Below, one piece after another: positions 40,574-45,977 of a stretch of 45,977 bases of DNA. Source of the DNA: a virus; the IMG/VR virus record IMGVR_UViG_3300036851_000807, positions 1-45,977 of that record. One strand, written 5' to 3'. The position numbers were made by a program, and so were the translations under genes. Position 1 is the stretch's first letter; every line of letters starts with the position of its first letter. The notes below the pieces were generated by a model, which saw only the letters and a list, made by a program, of their open reading frames with translations, was not told the DNA's origin and ran no database searches.

Positions 40574-41596
40574 ATGACTGGAGTGGCGGTACAGCAGGGC
40601 AGGGCGTACGGGCAGAGCACGTTGTCGCCCGAGCAGGTCGCGATGCGGCGCGCAGGGATCGGCGCCTCGGAAGTCGCAGCAATCTGCGGTCTCGATCACC
40701 GGCGTACGCCGCTGGACGTGTGGCTGTCGAAGCGCGGCGAGGCCGAGCCGATGCCCGACAATCAGTTCCTCCAGTGGGGTCGTCGCATGGAGGGCGTGAT
40801 TCGCGAGGCGTACGCGACCGATTGCCTGGGAGATGAAGGGCTCTCCGTCGTGCAGCCAGGAACGCTGTTGCACCCCGAGTCGCAGTGGATGCTCTGCACG
40901 CCGGACGGGATTGTCTCCGGCTGTGACTGCGACAGCGGGTGGCGCGGGAACATCGTGATGGGAACGCTCCGACCCTGCGAGCGCGGGTGCGGGGCTTCGG
41001 CGTCCAGTGCGTGGGTGCGCGGCCTGGAGTGCAAGAACCGCGACGGCCGAGTGGCCTACCTGTGGGGCGATCCCGGCACCGACCAGATACCCGACGACGT
41101 GGCCGCACAGTGCCATTGGTCGATGGCGGTCACCGGGTTGAAGCGGTGGGACTGCGCGGCGTTGATCGGTGGCAATGACTTCCGCGTCTACACGCTGCAC
41201 TGGGACGAGGAGATCGCGGCCGACTTCATCGCGATCGCGCACGAGTTCTGGCACGTGAACGTGTTAGGCGGGAAAGAGCCAGCGATCACCGGGCCGAGCG
41301 CGAAGCAATACCTGCAAAGGAAGTTCGGGAGCCACAACACGGAGCTGGTCGTGGCGACGCCCGACGTCGAGTCGCTGCTCGAACAGTACGGATCGTTGAA
41401 GGTGCGGGTGAAGGAGATCGCGCAGGCGCTCGACGCGACCGAGCTACAGCTGCAGGCCGCAGTCGGCAACGCGGCGGGCGTGAAGGGCACAGCGGGCGTT
41501 TACACGTGGAAGATGACCAAAGCCTCGATCGTCGAGCGGCACGAGCGCGCGGCCTCGCGGCGGTCGCACTGGACACCGACGAAGGAGAAGCGATGA
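40574..41596 (+). CDS. YqaJ-type recombination exonuclease with a cysteine-bearing insertion
   Basis: 340 residues; AAGGAGGGG precedes ATG 40574. It fits the YqaJ/lambda-Exo (PD-(D/E)xK) family that resects double-strand ends 5' to 3': GIGASEVAAICGLD (28-41), WGRRMEG with Glu73, CTPDG with Asp111, LECK with Glu152 and Lys154, and QCHWSMAVTG with Gln179. The Asp-to-ExK distance is about 41 residues rather than the 10-15 usual for the family, and the extra segment holds Cys117, Cys119, Cys135 and Cys139. This could bind zinc or an iron-sulfur cluster. It is the first gene of the early operon, followed by a probable annealing protein. Confidence 0.75.
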   Translation: MTGVAVQQGRAYGQSTLSPEQVAMRRAGIGASEVAAICGLDHRRTPLDVWLSKRGEAEPMPDNQFLQWGRRMEGVIREAYATDCLGDEGLSVVQPGTLLHPESQWMLCTPDGIVSGCDCDSGWRGNIVMGTLRPCERGCGASASSAWVRGLECKNRDGRVAYLWGDPGTDQIPDDVAAQCHWSMAVTGLKRWDCAALIGGNDFRVYTLHWDEEIAADFIAIAHEFWHVNVLGGKEPAITGPSAKQYLQRKFGSHNTELVVATPDVESLLEQYGSLKVRVKEIAQALDATELQLQAAVGNAAGVKGTAGVYTWKMTKASIVERHERAASRRSHWTPTKEKR

Positions 41597-41913
41597 CACA
41601 GACGCTCATCATGATCGCGCAGGGACTCGACCACGCGATCGTGAAGGAAGGCATCACGTACGCGCTGTCGCGGAAGATCAGCGACGCGGCGCGGGACGTC
41701 GATCAAGCCTTTCGCAAAATGCAGTCGTGGACGCCAGCAGGCGAACACACAACAACCCGGATCATCAGCGAATGCCGGAATCTTCGCCCGCTGGCAGCGG
41801 CAGCCATGACGTCGCTCGACACCCTCGAAGCGGTGATCGAGGAGTGTCAGGCGGTGTGGGACGCGATCACTCCGCCCGCGCAGAAGCCGGACGATGATGA
41901 GGAGGAGTTCTAA
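41593..41913 (+). CDS. Small helical hypothetical protein
   Basis: 106 residues, ATGA overlap with the exonuclease and a GAAGGAGAAG ribosome-binding site. Mostly helical (TLIMIAQGLDHAIVKEG; SDAARDVDQAFRKMQ; LDTLEAVIEECQAVWDA) and ending acidic (KPDDDEEEF), like small accessory proteins beside recombination genes. An acidic tail of this kind is common in single-strand DNA-binding proteins, but no OB-fold is evident here. Function unknown. Confidence 0.55.
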   Translation: MTQTLIMIAQGLDHAIVKEGITYALSRKISDAARDVDQAFRKMQSWTPAGEHTTTRIISECRNLRPLAAAAMTSLDTLEAVIEECQAVWDAITPPAQKPDDDEEEF

Positions 41914-42155
41914 TGACGACCGCACTCAGACTCGAAATTGAGCAGCTCACGCCCGAGGTCGAGAAGCCGAAGGCGCGCGAGATCGCGGCCGTTCATCACC
42001 CCCTCCTGCCCAGCACGTGGCGCTCGACGTACGTCACGCTCCAGCCGGACGGTTCCGTGTCGCTCTACGAATCCACGCAGGGCGGATGCTTCATTCGGCA
42101 CTATTCGCGCGCCGAGGCCCGCGCACTGGCGACCGCCATTTTGGAGAACACCTAA
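41913..42155 (+). CDS. Small hypothetical protein
   Basis: 80 residues from the ATG in TAATG, 1 base of overlap with the previous stop. It reads as a helix (TALRLEIEQLTPEVEKPKAR), strands (STYVTLQPDGSVSLYES) and a final helix (SRAEARALATAILENT). Its stop lies in a CCTAACG motif just before the annealing-protein start. No family recognised. Confidence 0.55.
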   Translation: MTTALRLEIEQLTPEVEKPKAREIAAVHHPLLPSTWRSTYVTLQPDGSVSLYESTQGGCFIRHYSRAEARALATAILENT

Positions 42156-42156
42156 C

Positions 42157-43158
42157 GTGGCGACTTCCCTAACGACGACCGAGGCGGTGAACGTACCCGT
42201 CGCGGTCGCAGAGACGGCGAGCGTGGCGACGGCGGCGCGTGAGAAAGCGTCGATCGAGGCCCGCGCGCTGATGGCGATGCACCGCCCGCGCAACTTCGAC
42301 GCGGCGCGGCTCCGACTGCTGGCGGCGTGCAAGCGCCCTCGGTTCGCCGAGACCGCGCGCTACACGAAGCCGGTGAGTGGAGAGAAGGCAGCAGACGGGC
42401 TCTCGATCCGATTCGCCGAGGAGGCGCGCGTCCTGTGGGGCAACGTGGACGTCAGCTCGTTCCTCGTGTTCGACGACGACGAGCGACGCGTGTACCGCGT
42501 GGTCGGCACGGACCTCGAAACGAACGCCAGCGATGGCGTCGACGTCATGATCGAGAAGACCGTCGAGCGTCGTTCGCCGCGCGAAGGCGACGACGTGATC
42601 CGGTCTCGGACCAACTCGAAAGGCTCGAAGGTCTATCTGATCCGAGCCAACGAGGATGCACTGCTGGTGAAGGTGAATCGCGAGATCGCCAAGGCTCGGC
42701 GCAACGTGATCCTCACGCTCCTCCCGGCTGACATCAAGGAGGAGTGCGAAGCGCAGTGCATCGAGACGGTGCGCGATCGCGACGCGAAAGACCCGGACGG
42801 CGCGCGGAAGGCATTGCTCGGCGCCTTCTTCGAGATCGGCGTCACGCCCGAGCAGCTCGTGGAGTACCTCGGCCACCCGATCGAACAGTTGAACCCGGCC
42901 GAGTTGCACGTGCTCCGAAAGGTCTACACCGGCATCAAGGACGGCGAAGCCACGTGGACCGACATCATGGAGCTGAAGGGCGGAGACGCCGCGAAGAAGG
43001 AGGCGCAGAGCAAGACGGACGCACTGCGCGACAAGCTCGCTGCGAAGCGAGGGAACGGGAACCCGACACCGAAGCCAGCGACAGGGACGACGGTGCTCGA
43101 CCCCGAGTTGGAGGCGGAGCTGGCACGTCAGCTCGCCGAGGACGCTCAGAACACCTAA
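42157..43158 (+). CDS. Probable single-strand DNA annealing protein
   Basis: 333 residues from GTG 42157. The segment DGLSIRFAEEARVLWGNVDV followed by a beta stretch (FLVFDDDERRVYRVVGTDLE), then IRSRTNSKG and AKARRNVILTLLPADIKEEC, follows the general outline of ERF/RecT-like phage annealing proteins found downstream of YqaJ exonucleases. These pair complementary strands in Red-type recombination. The C-terminal third is Lys/Glu/Pro-rich and probably disordered. The family call rests on this outline and on the exonuclease partner two genes upstream, so it is moderate. Confidence 0.55.
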   Translation: MATSLTTTEAVNVPVAVAETASVATAAREKASIEARALMAMHRPRNFDAARLRLLAACKRPRFAETARYTKPVSGEKAADGLSIRFAEEARVLWGNVDVSSFLVFDDDERRVYRVVGTDLETNASDGVDVMIEKTVERRSPREGDDVIRSRTNSKGSKVYLIRANEDALLVKVNREIAKARRNVILTLLPADIKEECEAQCIETVRDRDAKDPDGARKALLGAFFEIGVTPEQLVEYLGHPIEQLNPAELHVLRKVYTGIKDGEATWTDIMELKGGDAAKKEAQSKTDALRDKLAAKRGNGNPTPKPATGTTVLDPELEAELARQLAEDAQNT

Positions 43159-43170
43159 CGGGAGACGGAG

Positions 43171-43419
43171 ATGGCGACGAGCGCAGTCTCGATGCAGGAC
43201 ATAGAGAAGAAGGGAGCGGCGTTGACCTGGGTGCAGGTGCAGGCTCTCCTGCCGAAGCGGATCGACGGTGAGGCCTACACCGAAGCGTTCACCCGCGAGT
43301 TCATGCGGAAGAACGGCGGGTGGATGTTCGCGCGGACGCTGTATCTCTACGAGGCCGACTTCGCGACCGCGCTCGCATCGCTCATCACGCAGCCTGTGGC
43401 CGAGGACGACGCAGCGTGA
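43171..43419 (+). CDS. Small hypothetical protein upstream of the integrase
   Basis: 82 residues, ATG 43171 with a GGAGACGGAG-type leader. Predicted alpha/beta or helical (ALTWVQVQALLPKRIDGEAY; REFMRKNGGWMFARTLYLYE). It overlaps the integrase start by 4 bases. A helix-turn-helix resembling excisionases is not convincing, though the position would suit a recombination directionality factor. Function unknown. Confidence 0.5.
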   Translation: MATSAVSMQDIEKKGAALTWVQVQALLPKRIDGEAYTEAFTREFMRKNGGWMFARTLYLYEADFATALASLITQPVAEDDAA

Positions 43420-44549
43420 GCGTCTATAAGCCTTCCCCCGGCAGTCGCTGGTGGATCGACACCACGTTGCCCGAGCCATTCGGGCGCGTGCGTCTCGACT
43501 CGTGGGCCGATAAGCCGCAGGACGCGCGCGACCGTGAGGCGTTGCTCCGAAAGCTCTACCGGATGGGGCAGCACGAGACGCTGCGCGCGATTCTCACGAA
43601 GGGCGAGGGCCAGTTGCTCATGCCCGAAGTCGTCGCGGCTGATCGCGAGAACCGACTCCAGCAGGACGGATTGCTGGCCGACGTGCGGATGCGTGGGAAC
43701 CTGTGGGTCGCGCTGGCGCGGGCGTTCGAGGACGCGAAGCGCGGCACGCAGCGGCACCGATACCACGCGTCGGCGAACAAGCTGGAGAAGGTCGGCGCCG
43801 ATCTCCGTCTCGAGTATCTCGGCAAGAAGGCCCGCGTCAGTGATCTCGCGCGCGTCGACTGGCAGGAGCTGCTCGACGTGTGGCCCGACTCGGACGCCGA
43901 CTACATGCACGTTAGGCGCATGGTGTCGCGCTTCCTGACGGTCACGTTGAAAGCACTGCATCACCCGACGCGGCTCGCGATCATGGCGTCGATCCCGAGC
44001 GTGTCGGTCGCGCCGCGCCTCAGTGAGCTGTCGTTGGAGCGATTCGAGGCGATCATCGATCGGGTTCGCTACAACCTGCGCGCGGCCTACTGGACGATGC
44101 TCATCACGGCGTTGCGGACGGGTGAGTATCTGCGTTGCGAAGCCGAGCATCGGCGCGAGGATCTCCACGTGATCAACGTGCCGATCCCGGCCCGAAGGCG
44201 CACGAAGGCAGGGCAGTCCCGCTTTAGACAGGTCGCGGTCCACCCTGACCTGTGGCGGATCGTGGAGGAGGGCATCCCTGCGCCCTTGGCGTACAAGCAC
44301 CTCCGCGAGCAGTGGAAACGAGCCTGCCGAGCAGCGGGCTTTCCCGATGTACGGCTGCACGACATCCGGCACCTGTCGGCCCACCTCGGATTCCTGGGCG
44401 GCGCCTCGGCGACCGGCGTGCAGACGCTCCTGCGGCACATGGACCTGTCGTCGACGATGAAGTACGCGGCGTTGGAGCAGTCGCGTGAAGGAGCGTCTCG
44501 ACTCGCGAGCGTGCTGCCCATCTCCATCAAACACCGGAAGGGAGCATGA
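43416..44549 (+). CDS. int: Tyrosine recombinase (phage integrase)
   Basis: 377 residues from GTG 43416 (GTGA overlap). The C-terminal catalytic domain shows the full set expected for the family: Arg234 in ALRTGE, a lysine around 264 in RRRTKAGQSR, His315 and Arg318 in LHDIRHL, His341 in LLRHMDLSS, and the nucleophile Tyr350 in MKYAAL. An N-terminal/core-binding part (about 75-200) precedes it. It would integrate the phage at an attachment site and, with an excision factor, remove it, so the phage is temperate. No attP is evident by eye; the downstream gene overlaps the stop, so attP is probably not immediately after int. Confidence 0.85.
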   Translation: MSVYKPSPGSRWWIDTTLPEPFGRVRLDSWADKPQDARDREALLRKLYRMGQHETLRAILTKGEGQLLMPEVVAADRENRLQQDGLLADVRMRGNLWVALARAFEDAKRGTQRHRYHASANKLEKVGADLRLEYLGKKARVSDLARVDWQELLDVWPDSDADYMHVRRMVSRFLTVTLKALHHPTRLAIMASIPSVSVAPRLSELSLERFEAIIDRVRYNLRAAYWTMLITALRTGEYLRCEAEHRREDLHVINVPIPARRRTKAGQSRFRQVAVHPDLWRIVEEGIPAPLAYKHLREQWKRACRAAGFPDVRLHDIRHLSAHLGFLGGASATGVQTLLRHMDLSSTMKYAALEQSREGASRLASVLPISIKHRKGA

Positions 44550-44752
44550 CCACTCTCAGAGGCAGTCGTAAGGCCCGCGCGCTCGACGCGCTGGTGACGG
44601 CAGCACTCGGGCAACCGAAGCCGTCGCGGCAGCTCGTCAGGGCGCTGAACGCCTACCTCACCGTGACTCGTGACCCGAGTCGCGACATCTCGCGCGATCC
44701 GCCGATCAGTGCGGCCAGGGCGCGCGCTCTCCAACAACGCAAGGAGGCCTAA
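44546..44752 (+). CDS. Small basic hypothetical protein
   Basis: 68 residues, ATGA overlap with the integrase. Basic with predicted helices (SRKARALDALVTAALGQ; PSRQLVRALNAYLTV; SAARARALQQRKEA). It could be DNA-binding, and the coupling to int makes an accessory recombination role conceivable, but there is no recognised motif. Confidence 0.5.
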   Translation: MTTLRGSRKARALDALVTAALGQPKPSRQLVRALNAYLTVTRDPSRDISRDPPISAARARALQQRKEA

Positions 44753-44753
44753 C

Positions 44754-45977
44754 GTGCCTTACACAGAGGACGCGGATACCATCCCGGTGCGGGTGAACCG
44801 GCTCGAACGGCTGGTGCTCCGCAACGCGCTGGACACGCACCGAAAGAAGCTCGAGAAGGTCCAGAAGGACAGCGACGATGCGGGCGTGCCCAACGCCGAC
44901 GCCGGGTTGCATCTGTCGGTGATCGACGGCACCGAGGGATGGGGCCAGTCGCTCGTCTCGAAGTTCTCGGGCGCTCAGACACACGTCGACGAGGAAGCGC
45001 GCGAGCGAGCGGCCACGGTGGACGGCCAGCTGTCGATCGTCGACGAGGCGGGCGCGAACGAGCAGGACGAGGCGCTTCGTGTGTTCATCGAGACGCGCAA
45101 TTGCATCGCAGACAAACTCCTCGAGATCCCCACGTTAGGGAACGCATCGGACGATTTCGTTCGGACAGTGGTGTTGGCGTGGAGCCCGGCGCAGGCGAAG
45201 GAAGCGGCCGACTTCGTGTGGGCGCTCGAGGTGAACGCCGACGCACCGCTCCCGGTCTGCGTCTCCGATCTGTTCGACCGGATCGAGGAAGCGGAGATGA
45301 CGAACGACGAGGTTGCGTTCTGGCTCGACATGGGGCCGTGGCTCGGCGACGGCGACCGCTACGAGGGGACTGAGACGCCGTTCTTCTACGCGGCGATCAT
45401 GAAGTCCGGCAAGGTCGACCAGAAGCACACGACGAACTTCGAGACGCGCGAGGAGGCGGTAGCGTGCGCGGCTCGGCTCAATCGCGACAACTGGAAGATC
45501 GAGCACCCCGACGCGACGGTCACGCCGTGGGATGCGGGAGCGACGCTTCGTTCGCTCGATGCACTCGAAGACCTTGAAGACGATCTCGTCCCGGCCATCG
45601 CGCTCGGTGATCCGGCTCTGACCGACGATCGGTTCATCGAGGGAACCGACGCCAACCGGATTCCTGAAGCCGTGGGATTCGCGGAACCGTACGAGCCCGA
45701 GCCCGAGGACGGCGCCGGGGAGCCCATCACGATCGACCTCATGACGGAGCTGAAGAAGTCGCTCGCCGAGCGGGAGGGTGAGCAGAGCCCGGACCCTTCG
45801 ACTGGCGGTGCGGCCACTGCGGAAGCTCAGGAGCCTACCCCGGTGACTGCGACTGCTACGGCTGAACCGTTCAGGGAGGAGACGGTCGCGTACTTCCCAA
45901 AGAACGTCGGCGACATGCCACCGAAGGGCAGGAACCGGAAGAAGCACCCGGCGTCGGTGGAAGCGGCAGCGGAGTAA
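44754..45977 (+). CDS. Acidic hypothetical protein ending at the window edge
   Basis: 407 residues from GTG 44754, which has AAGGAGG at 44741-44747, 6 bases upstream. A helical N-terminus (TIPVRVNRLERLVLRNALDT; THRKKLEKVQKDSDD) leads to an acidic, globular middle (residues about 100-280) and a low-complexity Ala/Pro/Thr/Glu C-terminus with a short basic patch (KGRNRKKHP). The TAA is the last codon of the window. It is the last early gene before the replication-type gene if the ends join. No family recognised. Confidence 0.65.
   Translation: MPYTEDADTIPVRVNRLERLVLRNALDTHRKKLEKVQKDSDDAGVPNADAGLHLSVIDGTEGWGQSLVSKFSGAQTHVDEEARERAATVDGQLSIVDEAGANEQDEALRVFIETRNCIADKLLEIPTLGNASDDFVRTVVLAWSPAQAKEAADFVWALEVNADAPLPVCVSDLFDRIEEAEMTNDEVAFWLDMGPWLGDGDRYEGTETPFFYAAIMKSGKVDQKHTTNFETREEAVACAARLNRDNWKIEHPDATVTPWDAGATLRSLDALEDLEDDLVPAIALGDPALTDDRFIEGTDANRIPEAVGFAEPYEPEPEDGAGEPITIDLMTELKKSLAEREGEQSPDPSTGGAATAEAQEPTPVTATATAEPFREETVAYFPKNVGDMPPKGRNRKKHPASVEAAAE

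Noticed and set aside
42169-43479. 436-codon open frame on the minus strand
   Set aside because: It is the complement of the annealing-protein gene; the translation is Arg/Leu/His-rich without structure.
1-45977. tRNA genes, CRISPR arrays, insertion sequences and direct terminal repeats
   Set aside because: No cloverleaf-like sequence, regularly spaced repeat array or transposase was found by eye, and the two ends of the window share no identical stretch.

Overview
The window looks like the genome of a temperate, short-tailed (podovirus-type) bacteriophage, essentially complete and probably circular or circularly permuted. It is GC-rich, gene-dense and almost free of intergenic DNA. Most neighbouring genes overlap by 1-4 bases (ATGA, GTGA or TGATG). 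Lipoprotein signals on two proteins and a proline-rich Rz1-like lipoprotein suggest a Gram-negative, GC-rich host, but nothing identifies the host. The last gene ends on the final base and no direct terminal repeat is visible. The rightward early operon at the right end (exonuclease, annealing protein, integrase) reads sensibly into the replication-type genes at the left end, which supports joining the ends.

Layout. 82-2416 (+): end of the early operon, with a replication-protein-like domain, small zinc-knuckle proteins, a VRR-NUC-like nuclease and a tiny lipoprotein, closed by a strong terminator at 2421-2455. 2475-3446 (-): a large secreted lipoprotein, probably a moron. 3558-6013 (-): eight tightly overlapping small genes, several with zinc-binding Cys motifs. 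6014-6160: divergent control region with CTATAC operator boxes and a late promoter. 6161-38259 (+): one long late operon holding a small-terminase candidate, an Acb2/Tad1-like cyclic-nucleotide sponge, large terminase, beta-helix and LamG-like appendage proteins, portal, scaffold, major capsid protein, adaptor, beta-propeller tail protein, fibre modules, three ejection-type proteins, a 3687-residue polyvalent protein, and lysis genes. 38299-39204 (+): a lower-GC membrane/coiled-coil gene. 39223-40425 (-): an Xre-type repressor followed by an ImmA-like metalloprotease. 40426-40573: second control region with the same CTATAC boxes. 40574-45977 (+): YqaJ-type exonuclease, probable single-strand annealing protein, tyrosine integrase and genes of unknown role.

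How the parts fit. The repressor with its ImmA partner probably governs two divergent control regions that share the same short operator box. Exonuclease plus annealing protein form a Red-like recombination pair. The integrase supports lysogeny. The virion appears to carry several ejected proteins and one giant polyvalent protein (GNAT-like, adenine-methyltransferase-like and SNF2-like helicase modules) of the DarB antirestriction type. With the predicted cyclic-nucleotide sponge, this phage seems equipped against both restriction-modification and CBASS/Thoeris-type signalling defence.

Most unusual points: a well-formed small gene (29070-29486) nested in another frame inside the giant gene; a heptamer, GTTAGGC, scattered through the genome on both strands; shared operator boxes, one of them inside a coding region and preserved by rare codons; and a cysteine-bearing insertion in the active-site region of the exonuclease. 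All functional calls rest on reading motifs by eye and on recalled family features; no database search was possible.
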